Shown: in pieces, positions 32,467 through 43,760 of the stretch
Layout: each line of letters starts with the position of its first letter
Numbering within the stretch: the stretch's first letter is position 1
Origin: Leptodontidium sp. MPI-SDFR-AT-0119
Lineage: Eukaryota; Ascomycota; Leotiomycetes; Helotiales; Leptodontidiaceae
DNA length: 64,000 nt
Assembly: GCA_020726505.1 (NCBI GenBank)
Contig: JAHLEZ010000008.1
Span: forward strand, 930,001-994,000
Direction: 5' to 3'
Position numbers and translations under genes: made by a program
Notes under the pieces: model-generated
Databases searched by the model: none
What the model saw: the letters and a program-made list of their open reading frames with translations, nothing else
What the model was told of the DNA's origin: nothing

Positions 32467-33336
32467 GATTATGCTGCGTGCGAAAAGCAGTTCGAGCGAA
32501 GGTAAGCACACTTGACGAAAATTCACGAAACAACAAGAATATAGACAAAAGCCCTGGATTATGATTCGATTTACATCCTTACTGTTATGAGGGTCATTGG
32601 GCCTGTACGCGAGTGTACTCCCTGGCTTGTCTGCTGTGCACCCGCGCGAGAAAATGCAAGTGCGGGATCGAATGCCGAAGGCAAAACCAACACCAACCCC
32701 ACTTTTGCATTCGACTGAACCGATATCGCCAGTCGTCCCGCTGTCCATGGGAACTTTTCTAAAAAGAAGTCTTACGGGACAGTGTGTATAGGTCTTTAAC
32801 TGATGAAGTGATCGATTGAGTTACTCCGTATAACGTGAATCTGTGAAAAGGTTAGAAGTGGGTTTCCACAGCTTTGGCGTCGTGTGTCTTATACCAGTGG
32901 GCGTACAGATAACAGTGCATTTATGTATTAAATCAAAACTGTTATTTTTTGCTCGGGGAAGCCAAGAAGAAACTTTTTCAGTCAGTCTTTCAATAGTAAC
33001 GGTACTTGTTCTTGAACATCTTCATGTTTAGCTTACCGGAACACCGTATCTACGAGATAATACGGAAGAGTACTTCCTTATCGGTTGTGACTTTCCGTTC
33101 ATGCTAAAGGTGGAGGGTACGAAAAAGAATAGTAAACATACCGGTTACTATCTAAAGCTAAGACTCAAAGGGTCAATGGTGTCCCTTTCTGCATCAGCGC
33201 TAGTAGACTCAAATAATCTTCGCCATGCTGTGACTCATCCCAAAGTCGAAGCTTGACTTCGGAGTCAAAGTTCCACAGTAAATCATCAATCAAAAATCTG
33301 TACTTTGCAGCTTCAACAATTCATTCATCTCGCGCC
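32467..33336. promoter_or_regulatory. Divergent promoter, PUT2/RidA
   Basis: 870 bp between two divergent start codons. No gene accepted here. I looked for the Aspergillus PrnA site CCGG-N-CCGG and did not find it; single CCGG words occur near 33037 and 33142. Confidence 0.5.
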
Positions 33337-33952
33337 ATGTCCTCTCCCATAACCCCAATTTTCACCAAAGACGGTGTTCCTCGTAAGTTCAAACCCACCA
33401 CCCCTTGCAATTTCCATGAACTAATGTCAGAAATAGCAATCGGCCCATACGTAAGACCTACATAATTATAATCTCGGTCAAGAAAGTCGCTGATAAGACG
33501 TCAGTCACAAGCAGTCAAAGCCCAAGGCCTAGTCTGGGTCTCAGGCCAAATGGCCGCGAACAGCAAGGGGGAATTAATCGTGGGGACCGTAACAGAGAAA
33601 GCACATCATATCTGCAATAACGCCAAAGTGGTCTTGGAAGCTGCAGGGTCTGGGTTGGAGAAAGTCGTGAAAGTGACGGTAAGTCATGATCTTTCCTTAC
33701 GCAGCACATGCACGGATATGACGGAGTCTCTAAGGATTCGTTAGCGTAACATATGTTTTGGTGGTAAAGGGTTTATGGTTTGGATTGGGGCTGATATGAA
33801 GACAGATATTCTTCGCGGATCTGGATGATTTTGGGGAGTTCAACCAGGTTTATGCGGAGTACTTCCCACACAAGCCTGCGAGGAGCAGTCTTGAGGCTAG
33901 GAGATTGCCTGCTGGTGTGACGCTGGAGATGGAACTAGTCGCGCTAGCATAG
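33337..33952 (+). CDS. RidA/YjgF-family imine deaminase
   Basis: Four exons: 33337-33382, 33437-33450, 33505-33678, 33806-33952 (126 aa, the usual RidA length). It reads GVPPIGPYSQAVKAQGLVWV at the N-terminus, then NAKVVLEAAGSGLEKVVKVT, FFADLDDFGEFNQVYAEYF and KPARSSLEARRLPAGVTLEM. The Arg of PARSS matches the substrate-carboxylate-binding Arg of the family. RidA proteins hydrolyse reactive enamines/imines made by amino-acid enzymes. Exon 2 is a 14 nt microexon encoding the IGPY core. Placement beside P5C dehydrogenase suggests a role near proline metabolism, but that is inference. The last intron is 127 nt, long for this genome. Confidence 0.88.
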
Positions 33953-34888
33953 GCGGAGGCGGGCAGGTCCATTCCATTACAGTTACTTCTGTGTATCTAG
34001 ACTTTAGGGTTCAGCATCGAGATAGAAACACAGCCGCAGTTATCGGACTTCCAAGCGCTCCAATCACCATCCACAACATTGCCCAACTTACCTACTCCGC
34101 GGAAGCCCTATCAAACGCAGATTTTCCCACAAATGTCTTCAAGATCCAATAGCCCCCAATAACCAACAGCCGGCCCCCCCCCCCCCCTAAAATCTCAAAA
34201 ACTCTCAGCTTACGCGCGCGGATCCTCCCCCTTTCTAAGCGAGGGAGCCAATAAAAACACTCGCTTCGTATTCAGCGCGGAGGTGTTTTCAAGGAAGCGA
34301 GCGGGTTTCACATCGCCCCAAAAGATAATCTGCCGTGCCGCACGCAGGGGATCTCGGGATGTGGATGATCTGCGCTAGGTCGCTGTGATGAGTTGGTCGT
34401 TGGGTGGCCAAAGTCTGCCGTGAATCTTCAACAACTGCCGCCGCGCTTCTGGGATGGGAACTTGGGTTACATCCCGCCGATGTGCGGCCCCTTGTTGGTG
34501 AAGGAGTGTCGGTAGGGCTGACAATTTGGGGACTGTGAGTGGGATTGCGGAGCGTCAGCTTTCACGATGAGCATATCTGAAATAGGAACAATTTCCGTCC
34601 TCGGGTTGAATGATCGACCTTGTGAAATGCATAACTTTGATGGAAAGGATCTTTGAGATCGTTATAAGATCGTAATGAATGGATTTAGAGCAACTAAGAG
34701 CGTATTTTGCGTGAATGAGTTGTCGATGTTCGCTGGAAGGGTATATGGAGGTGACGAGAAAAGAAGAAAGGAAATTCATGATCATTATGGCCAAATCATC
34801 CATGTACAGTGAAACTCCAAATATATGCTGATGCCGACCTCTATGAAATCCACAACGTAAAAGTTCTCTCATAGCGATGCGTTCCTAA
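33953..34888. other. Intergenic region
   Basis: Between convergent genes. A run of 14-15 C lies at ~34173-34187. No transposon ends could be paired with it, and no coding region is supported. Confidence 0.4.
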
Positions 34889-36453
34889 TCAATAACTTGG
34901 TTTCGTACTATTTTCTCCATCAGGGTACGGACTTGTTATTGGACTGTACTCGTGCGGGCTGTACAGCTCCGCAGGTGGCGGTCCCATCAGCTCGGCGGGA
35001 GGGCGCTGGGCTCCAAGTTCAGATGCGGAGGAGTATCCATGCAACTCTTGTCCTTTGGGAGGGACGATCGGTTTGACCTCAATCACTGGCGAGTTTCCGG
35101 CTTCGGTATCGGTGTAATTGGATCCAGCCCTGGCTTTGTTGATTTCGTCGTCTCTCGCGAGATCACTAACTGTCTTGTTGTTTTGACGTCGACGGAAGAG
35201 TAAGAATATTAGAGCGATGAGAATGGCTGCGCCCGCAACTGCGCCAATACTGGCCCCAACCTTAACACCCGTTGACGTCCCACTCGATTTCTCTGTTGAG
35301 GTTCCGTTCTGCGCGACTGCGTTCAGTTGGAAGCGGACCTCGGTTTGCTCGTTGTTTGGATTCAAGGCGAACGTCATCCCGTCGCCACATTCGCCTGCTT
35401 GCTTGGAGTAGAACCCTGTGGATTTTGTCAGTCAACTATTTATAAATCTGACATGCCAGTTTCCCCGCTTACATTGAGAAGTGTTTTGGGCGACGTTGAA
35501 CGAGAAGTCCGATGGGTTCAAGCTATTGACAACTGGTTGATAGCCAGAATCAATGCCATCTTCAAGCTTTACGCAAGGATGTTCGAATGTTGATTCGGTG
35601 ACCGTGTGGTTGCCGGAAGTAAACTGGAAGGTGATTGTATCGCCCTCTTTCGCAGTTACAGAGTTAGGTGTGAAAGCTGGGTTTTGGCCGGCAAGAACCT
35701 GTGAAACGTCAGACGCTAGCTAACTCACTGGTTAACTTCAAGTACTCACTGTGTATGTCGCTGCTGCTGTATTAGTTGTCGAGGTGACTGTTGAGGTGAT
35801 TACCCCTGTGGGTGTACTGGCTCCTGAAGTGATTTTGCTCTCAATCTCAGCGACGCCAAAAGCAAAGCCGTCAATCGGATGGGCATAAGCTTGAGCGTTC
35901 GTGACCGTTGCTGTGAAATAGCTTGTCGCCGTAACACTCGATGATCCATAAGCAGTGACGAGAACCGGAGTTGCCATGTCAATGTTACTGTAGCACGTTC
36001 CACCAAACGCCGGCCGGTCTTTGAAAGCCGTACTCTGTGGCTGCGCGAATGAATATTCGCTGTGCTAATCAGAATCTGTCACACTCAACAAGTGCTGATT
36101 TAATCATACCTTGGACAGCAAGCGATATAATTCGAGGTGTATGGGCCAACAGCAGAGTAATGTTGAGGGCAGATCAGAGGAGCGAAAGCTGGCTGAGTGA
36201 CGCTTCCCGCCGAAAGAAGAAAGCTTGTGATGTATTGACTTGGGTAACAGTCCGTGAATGTCGTCCCTGGTACTGGCACTGGTGCGTTCATCCATATTTG
36301 AAAAGCTCGGTTCGCCAGCATCGTGACTCTGTTCTCTGTGCATGTCGTGGCTGTCGGAATAAAGGTCGTCGTCAAACTTGGGGTTATCAAACCCAAGCTT
36401 GCAGCTGAGGTCGCTGTGGCTAGAGACATGATTTTGCTATTGAATTTTGTCAA
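34889..36453 (-). CDS. Cell-surface protein with cupredoxin-like domain
   Basis: Four exons: 36453-36110, 36059-35750, 35698-35473, 35415-34889 (468 aa). There is no cleavable signal peptide. Residues ~25-200 form a fungal Cys-rich extracellular domain (ACCPSEYSFAQP, GFAFGVAEIE). A cupredoxin-like domain follows, with FTPNSVTAKEGDTITFQF, SGNHTVTESTFEHPC and FYSKQAGECGDGM; His and Cys residues are in the positions seen in fungal extracellular cupredoxins. Then comes a Ser/Thr linker, one transmembrane helix (ASIGAVAGAAILIALIFLLF), an RRRQ stop-transfer and a ~100-residue Pro-rich cytosolic tail. It looks like a sensor- or adhesin-type single-pass protein, function unknown. A second ATG at 36429 is an alternative start. 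Confidence 0.8.
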
Positions 36454-36645
36454 AGTTGATGTCGTTCGAAACGTCTCCTACACAACGGGAAGGGTTTCAA
36501 AGAGCTCGGATTGTTGGGGATGAACGCTCATCTATATTTTTGCAGGTAAGGAATTGTACCCACTTACTGGTCTTGTTGATCGATGTTGAGTGGCTCGGAT
36601 AGAAGATGGGGGCTGTTCCAGTAGTGACATCCAGGGGCTGCTGTA

Positions 36646-36927
36646 CTCCCCCCCTCCCCCCCCCCTGGCTTGAATGTTAAATCTCAACTTTTGCGGGCCA
36701 GAGGCTTGATATTCAAAGTGTGAGTGGTCAGAGGTCCTTGTCTATCTCGAAGCACGAGAAAAAATTTGGCCTGTTGTAAAAGCAAGGGTGGCTGTAGAAG
36801 GTTCGAGAGAGCTTCAAAACCCTGGCTAAGGCTCAAAAACAGTATAGTTATTGGATAGACACCCCTAGAAGCTACCCACACGCGGCCCAGTTTTCTTCAT
36901 ATCTAACATTCAAGCCAGGGGGGGGAG
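36646..36927. mobile_element. 282 bp MITE with C/G-run inverted ends
   Basis: The left end CTCCCCCCC...TGGCTTGAATGTTA (36646-36679) is the inverse of the right end TAACATTCAAGCCAGGGGGG...GAG (36904-36927); they differ only in C/G-run length and one interruption. TA flanks both sides (36644-36645 and 36928-36929), as for a Tc1/mariner/pogo target duplication. There is no coding capacity, so it is non-autonomous. Confidence 0.65.
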
Positions 36928-37057
36928 TATTACCTTGCATGCCTTGCATGCGGCGCAGCGGTGATGCCGCCAGAAGAGGTGAAGAGGTGCAGTCAACCCT
37001 ACAGGCAGATTCAAACGGCGATTTGATACGTGGACAAAAAGTAACAGCTGCATAATG

Positions 37058-37631
37058 GAGTGCTGATACAGCGACGACCCCCTGCTACTTCGGCGACGAC
37101 CCCCCCCCCTTGTTTTTCCGAGGGCGGTGACCTAAAATGTCAGCGGTGAGAAAGTGACTTCCAGCGCCACCTAATTAATCGCGAAATCGCGTACCTTTCT
37201 TGACGCGTACATTGTAAAACATCGTGATTTGAATAATCATCCTTACACACATATCCACGAGAAATTTTCCCTCACCTTTACAGCCATGGATTCTTCCGTT
37301 TTGCCTTTGTCATTGCCTCCCACTGGTTTTTATGAGTCTTTCGATGCACTTTTAGAAGCCACACAATCCCAGTAGCATTACAGTTGTCTAGAGCTATCGT
37401 TCCGGACGATGATTTTGTTGTAATCCCAGCAACTCAATATTAGTCTCTCTTTTCTAGTTTTAGCATCAGCACGTAAAATGCATCTTAAAGTACTATTACA
37501 TTGATTTTGGCGGGTGCAACCACTCTAATTTACTGCCGCAGTACTTACGGGGACGCCGTGTTTTCTGCCATAAAAACAAGGGGGGGGGGTCGTCGCCGAA
37601 GTAGCAGGGGGTCGTCGCTGTATCAGCACTC
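37058..37631. mobile_element. 574 bp non-autonomous TIR element, MULE-like
   Basis: Perfect inverted ends of ~43 nt begin GAGTGCTGATACAGCGACGA; with the C/G run and TTGTTTTT they extend to ~56 nt. The direct repeat GCATAATG(G) flanks the element at 37050-37057(58) and 37632-37639(40), an 8-9 bp target duplication. Inside, an ATG at 37286 opens a 29-codon frame (LPPTGFYESFDALLEA) ending at 37375; it resembles the N-terminus of fungal MULE transposases with a FAR1-type domain. Most likely an internally deleted derivative. Mutator-like (9 bp) or hAT (8 bp) are both possible. Confidence 0.75.
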
Positions 37632-39310
37632 GCATAATGGAGACAGTTGTGCCATCATGCACGACAATTCAATTTAGCCATACGATGAGATAAGCGTTGC
37701 GCGACTCCTTCCAGTGACCTCCCCTTCCAAGCTGACTGATGAGATTGAAAATGATTTGGTCTGATGAAAGTTCTCAAACAAGCACCTCCAAGTCGATCAA
37801 TATTCCCCACCAATTAATCCCCAGAATGGCAATCCTGACAGCGACTTGTCACGGACTCACGGTAATGCTGCTAGTCAAGTTGATGAGGCAAGCAAGACTC
37901 GGTGTTCGTGAAGAAAACGTCCACAACGGCGAGGTGGCTGCCGAGAGGCTGGAACGTGGCGGGTCGGGGCGCGCCTGGTGCCCACCATCCTGCCCAAATT
38001 TAGAGTCTTTCTGAGGCGCTTGCAGAACCCTGAACGCCCAAAACCCAGTGAACCGAGAACCTTACGGATTTTCGCGATTCAGCTGAGCTGACTTAATCAA
38101 ATCAATACTCTTAACTGGACCCCACTGTTGCCTCTTCAAACCACACACTGGACCAGAGATCACGAACTTTCATCACAAAGTGTATTCTTTTACCGTTCCT
38201 CTTGTGTCTCAAGAAGTTATCGAACGGTTCTCAACACCTGGAAAGAGGAGGCTGGGAGCTCTAGAATTTGAGTTTCACTAAAAGCGCCAGCCACTGGACA
38301 ATGACTTCTTGGCGTTAGATCTGCCGAAGCGGCCCTGGTGCGTGCTTCCTGCAAAGGCTGGGGTCGCTGCCTCCCCACAATTAGGTTGAAGGTCCGGCAA
38401 ATGCTGGGATGATAACTGAAGTTAACCGAAGAGCAAAGATTTATGTTTGCTTCGGCGGGTTATCATAGAATCTATTGCTAATGCTTATCGAGTCCGTTTG
38501 TATCCATTGAGACAAAAGAAAAAGTGATACCACAACAGTTGAAATGGAATTGGTTCAAGTCTACGCAGCATATTCTGTGTTGTGGTTCTAGAAAACTTTG
38601 TAGGTTGGCTGCTGGGACTGGAAATTTCCCACCCAATTCTGTATCTAGCTTTCTGCTTCCGATGTCTCTGATGGAGTAAGCAGTCGGCTATATTGCCTTG
38701 AAGGTACCGAGCCTGTCGACGATAATTTGCTCGCCGAACTATGGAAAATGGGGGTCAAAGTGAAATATGTCGGTGTATCTTTTATCGGTGATCCTTCATC
38801 ATTCGGACAGCGAGTTCTTGCCTGTGTGGACAGCCATTGATCCAAGACATTGCCTCCCACATCATCCCAACTCAGAAATGCTTCCGGAAAATCCATTGGC
38901 CGACGAGAGCCAATTCATCAATTATGGTTCTTTTTAATTCTCCTTGAGAAGTATGCAGATTAATCATTGCAGTACAGAAAAAGTTGCGCCTAGCGCGGTT
39001 GGCTGTTGAGGCTGTGCTGTGCACATGAGGGGTATTTTTGGACGGAGTTATCGAAAATCATCGTATCTAAAAGCGTGCTTGTTGGCAATAAGTTTCTAGC
39101 AAGCGTCACAAAGTCTCTTCTCAGAATAGATTCGACGATGCAAAGTATTTTCCCAATGAGAATCGTTGAAGGCAAATTGAGGCGGAAAATGTGGTATGAA
39201 AATTAACACGTGATTTCGCATCTCCTGTGCTGGTTTGCCGAAGCGAGAAACGAGGTCATCGTCATCCCACTCTCCAGCGACTCTTGCAACCACCAAGTCA
39301 CATACACAGC
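37632..39310. other. Gene-poor region upstream of regulator
   Basis: 1.7 kb between the transposon and the Zn2Cys6 gene. No coding region supported on either strand; minus-strand frames that overlap the following exons are shadows. Confidence 0.4.
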
Positions 39311-41898
39311 ATGAATGGTGCAACCACCTCCCCGATAAGTAAAAAGAAGAAGACCTTAAATGCGTGAGGATGATCGTCTCCCAGCAAACTTTTCCTGCTG
39401 ATGTCGGCATAGTTGCCAGCGATGTAGGACTCGCAAAATCAAGTGTACCGGCCATCAACCATGTCAACATTGCTTATCACAAAGACGGGAATGTGTCTTT
39501 GACGAGAAACAAAAGAAGGTCGTGGTGACAGCGGAGTCGGTGTCCCCGAATTACTCATGTGAGGGAGTACTGAGACACGAACAGATATCTCCAAGAGCTT
39601 CGAAACCTTGCGTCTGGTGGTTCCGATCAGTCTGTACCACAGCAGTCGCCTCCATCAGGTGTAACAAGACTCGCTGCATTGTCTACAGACGTAAATGAAG
39701 ATCGCAGACCAAGTTGGTCCAGGACAGCGTCCGTGCTGGCCACGCCTCCGAGTGGACAATCAGAGCGGTTTTCTCTTGCAGAACCGGCGAGATCTGGCAC
39801 CATTCCTAGAGGCGTAGTTTCAAATGATACGCTCCTTAACTTGCAGGCGTCGGTTGATGAGTTGGTTCGTATTGTTGTACGCAATGCCATTTCGGGTGGC
39901 TGATACACCTCAGAGCGGCCGACGCGAGATCCTAAATAGTGATCAGAATTCACCTGATGCTATTGGTGACGAATATCGTGCGTAGGCTCCTATTTAGACT
40001 GTTCATTTCCTATTAAGGCTAACGGTTGTCAAGGACGACTGGGACACAGTTCATCGTGGTCTTTCAGCCGTCGAATAAGGAGCTTTATCAGCGACAATGT
40101 AGGGGGTCTGGGACTGCACGATGCTATCCCCATACCGGATGGCATATACGGCATTCCTTTCAAACAACCCGTCCTCGATATCTCTAGCATAGATATGCCA
40201 GCTGAAGATTATGCGGAGTACCTCACAAACACACTTCACTTTACGCTCTCGCCTCTGTACTATCTGTTCAATAAAGATGCATTTCTCACTACCCTTCATC
40301 AGTTCTACCAGAACCAACATTCGACATCAAGTCTTTGGCAAATCAAGATGTTGTTAGTCTTTGCATTCGGAACTTCAATCCTTGCTCGTGGGGCAGGCAA
40401 ATCGGGACCAGCCGGCTCGGCCTATCTTGCCAGGGCAGTCGAAGCTTTGCCAGATCCCCATCGCTTACGCCAAGACCCTATTTTGTCCATCGAAGTACTC
40501 TGTTTGCTAGCATTATTTATGCAAGCGATGGATATGAGACGAGCTGCTTACGATTACGTGTGTGATGAGGGTCCCTGCTCGGTACGGATTTGGAAGCTAA
40601 TAAATTCCCTAGATTGGACAGGCCCTTCACATCTGTTTGACCCAGGGGCTCAACCGACGATTCGACGCCCAGAGGATCACTAAACAAGAATTTGACCTTC
40701 GCTCGAAGCTGTGGTGGACGGTCTATGTTATTGAAAGGAAGCTTTCGAGTCTCGTCGGTGTGCCGCCTGCCTTGCACGATGAGGATATCGCTCTTTCCAT
40801 GCCATCCATTGATCCTGCTGACAAGTCAGGTCTCACGATGGCATTTCACATTGAGATATCCTCTCAACTAGGTCAAATTTTGAATGGTACAAGTGAAAAT
40901 CTACTGTTAAAATGTATATTTTGTGCTGATTAAGTACAAAGTTGTCTATGGTCTCGGACATCAACGTCAACTCGGAGCAAAATTCATATCCGCTGTTCAA
41001 TCCATCCTCAGACGGCTCGCAGACACTTCGATAATGCTTAACACGAACATGAGGATTGAGCCTCAAAGACCTACAAACATAATTTCCAGGGTAGCAGCAA
41101 CCTTACACTTGCTTCATCACCAGGTAGAATCCCCGACGGACATTGCGGCAGTCAACTGATGAACGTAGTGTACCATTCTCACCATCCGGCCTGTTCTTTT
41201 CTTCCTGCTGGAGACGAAGCTCAACAGCAGAACTTCGCCCCTGAAGCTATCAGATGCTGTTATTGGACTACTCAGGGTAGGTATTGAATCAGCTCTGCAA
41301 GTTTTGAAGACTGTGGAAGGATTGCGAGCCCACAATCTTGTCGGTAAGTTGAGAAGTCCAATCCACCCGTTTCAATTTTTGATTCTAAGAAGCAGCAGAT
41401 CTATTCCTGCCATTTGACCTTGAATCGATGTTCGCGAGCGCATTTGTTCTCATACTAGTGGACATCATCACGCCAGCCGCGACCGAGCAATGGGAGCTCC
41501 GCAAGACCTTAGCCATCATGGACGAGATGATTATGCGAGGTATAGTCGTCGCTGGCCCGTACAAGAAGGACCTTCAGGAACTGGATGACCTGCGTCAAAG
41601 AGTCAAGGCACCGCAGATGCTCGATCCTGATCCTCCACCACAATCGCTGGCCCAGGATCGAGGGGTCGCTGCTTCAAGTCTTGGTGCTCAGCTCGAAGAA
41701 GATGTGATTTGGTCTTGGATGACTACAGGAGAAGATGAACTTGGAGTTTTGCACCCAGACACTATGCAATCTGCTATCGATGGATTGAACTTCGATTTCT
41801 TGAACAATCCTTCTGGGCTTGATATCGGGGGAAGTGAGTGGATGTGGGGTGCAGGTCTGCCAGGAGGGTTGAATACTCCAAACAACATTCAAGATTGA
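39311..41898 (+). CDS. Zn2Cys6 transcription factor
   Basis: Nine exons: 39311-39363, 39413-39535, 39585-39876, 39914-39977, 40034-40557, 40613-40886, 40942-41123, 41169-41343, 41390-41898 (731 aa; phases all agree). The binuclear cluster is CQRCRTRKIKC ... PCQHCLSQRREC, with C-x2-C-x6-C-x5-C-x2-C-x6-C spacing, followed by a coiled-coil start TAEYLQELRNLAS. The fungal_trans middle homology region includes SSSWSFSRRIRSFI, YYLFNKDAFL, LHICLTQGLNRRFD and KLWWTVYVIERKLSSLVGVP. The C-terminus is acidic. It is a nuclear activator or repressor of unknown target. It lies between the two proline-oxidation genes, which makes a PUT3/PrnA-like role possible but unproven. The 37 nt intron after exon 3 may be 40 nt with an alternative donor. 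Confidence 0.85.
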
Positions 41899-42290
41899 TC
41901 CAGGCCTTCAAAAAAGAATCGCAGGGTCGTGAAACGACTCCTATTTCATGTTCAATGACCAGCCTTCAGGATGAACTTCTTGCCAAGAACTACATTCTTC
42001 CCATAGGGCTTGTATCACCACACCTCGTGGAACTTAAGCCCAGCTGAATTCCAAACCCAATTCATGCAGCCACACGCCCACATGTTCGAATAGCCTGCGG
42101 CAATTCGTTCGAATGGTTTCAGCTCCGAAAAGAAACAGCATTCCGCTGCAGCCTCTCAGCCCTAGGGAATGGAGGGGTAATTCCTTGCATATAAGCTTGT
42201 TCTTCCCACCTGATCCACGGCACTGAAACCTGTTTGTGCTACAAAATCGAATCAGACCATCGACAGAAAACAATCCTTCAGTTCCTCGGA
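41899..42290. other. Intergenic region
   Basis: Separates the regulator from the nuclease gene. It holds the regulator's 3' end and the nuclease promoter. Nothing else seen. Confidence 0.4.
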
Positions 42291-43299
42291 ATGCGTTTCT
42301 CGAAGCAAACACTCGTCTCGCTGTCTTTCGTCGCTCAAGCTCTATGCTGGGGTGATGTAGGCCATCGCACTGTTGGCTACTTGGCAAAGAAATACCTGAC
42401 CGACTCCGCAAACGAGCTTTTCGAGAAAGTCCTGGAGAATTCCAATGGCTTTGACTTTTCAGACGCCGCAACATGGGCGGATGCAGTGAAGCGCAGGCGA
42501 CCTTTTACTTCAACCTGGCACTATGTTGGTACGTTTTTACAGTTTAACTTTCATGTCTTGAATCATTGAAGCGGAATATTTACTGGTGACTCCAGATGCA
42601 AGAGATTCACCACCAACACTCTGCGGCCTCAAGTACCCCGCCGACTGCTCTGCCCAAGGCACAAATGGCTGCGTAATCACCGCAATCAACAACCAGACTT
42701 CACTCTTTCTGTCCCCTACCTCGTCAGAAATCACGACTAGAGAAGCCTTGATGTTCATAATGCATTTCATTGGCGATCTTCACCAACCTCTGCACGTTGA
42801 GGATGCAGCTCGCGGGGGGAACGACATCAAGCCAGTTCGCTTTGGCGGTGTCCATACACTCAATCTGCACAGTGTATGGGATACCGCAATCCCGCACAAG
42901 ATGCGCAACCTGGCTGGTACTGTGAGCGATGTTCAAGAGCGGGCTGCTGCTTCTGCATGGGCTGAAGAGTTGTTCGAACTAAACGCCGAACGAGGGGTAT
43001 CTACGCGAACCGAGTGCAGTGATGTGTCAATACCCGATAAATGCGCATTGCAGTGGGCGAATGAGACCAATAAATGGATCTGTAAGTATGTGTTGAAGGA
43101 ATCCGAGGAGTGGTTTGAAGATAGAGACAATGATTTAGGGGAGGAGTATTATGATGGCGCGAAGCCTATTGTGAATGAGCTGATTGGGCTTGCGGGGGCG
43201 AGGCTGGGTGCTTGGATGAATGCTATGGCTGTGGTTGTTCTGGATAGGGAAGCAAATGGCCAGCAGCAGATGTCGGGCAACGAGAGAGTGGATCTCTAG
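42291..43299 (+). CDS. Secreted S1/P1-type nuclease
   Basis: Two exons: 42291-42528 and 42596-43299 (313 aa). The signal peptide (MRFSKQTLVSLSFVAQALC) ends just before Trp, which as the mature N-terminal residue ligates zinc in S1/P1 enzymes. Further zinc ligands are visible in WGDVGHRTVGYLA, STWHYVD, MHFIGDLHQPLHVED and NLHSVWDTAI. The enzyme degrades single-stranded DNA and RNA and has 3'-nucleotidase activity outside the cell, usually to scavenge phosphate and nitrogen. Length fits the family. There are cysteines for disulfides (CGLKYPADC, CSDVSIPDKC). The C-terminal ~20 residues (DREANGQQQMSGNERVDL) are beyond the conserved domain. Confidence 0.93.
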
Positions 43300-43760
43300 A
43301 GCCTTCAAATATGTTTGTTGTGATTGTTCATGTTCCGTGAAAGCTGTTCTGTCAGGGCCGGTCAATACTATTTCAGGGCGAAATCAAATGTCTTGCAAAC
43401 TACGTGTCTCACACCTCAGTGACCAGTTAATATGAAAATATTACGAAACCTTCGGCACAACCATCGGTGTATGCCAGAAGTTGGTAATATACAGCCAATT
43501 GTTTGGTGCGGGCCTGAGAGACATCAAGCCAATGAGTCGAAAATTGGGCCAGCGGGATGAGATCCCGCGCTCAACACTATCTGGGAATTTTCGCCTCAAT
43601 TGGTAGGTAAGACTGGCTGTCATGATGTCTTCAACGGGATCGCTTCTCATGATCCATTTAGCCAGAAGAAAGGCTGTTGCAGCAGTCGCATCCGCTTCCC
43701 CCATCCACCAATCAAGTCTTGACCATCGCATTTACGCGACATCTGCAGCATTTCATTACG
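43300..43760. other. Intergenic region
   Basis: Nothing supported other than the nuclease 3' flank and the 5' flank of the pseudogene. Confidence 0.35.

Noticed and set aside
32188..32748. Long minus-strand frame starting MDSGTTG upstream of PUT2
   Set aside because: Only its middle part (from 32466) is the real first exon; the rest runs through intron 1 and upstream UTR.
34173..34187. C-run considered as a third transposon end
   Set aside because: No matching inverted end or target duplication could be found nearby.
39096..39470. 124-codon minus-strand frame
   Set aside because: It overlaps antisense the Zn2Cys6 exons, which are supported by exact cysteine spacing and splice phases.
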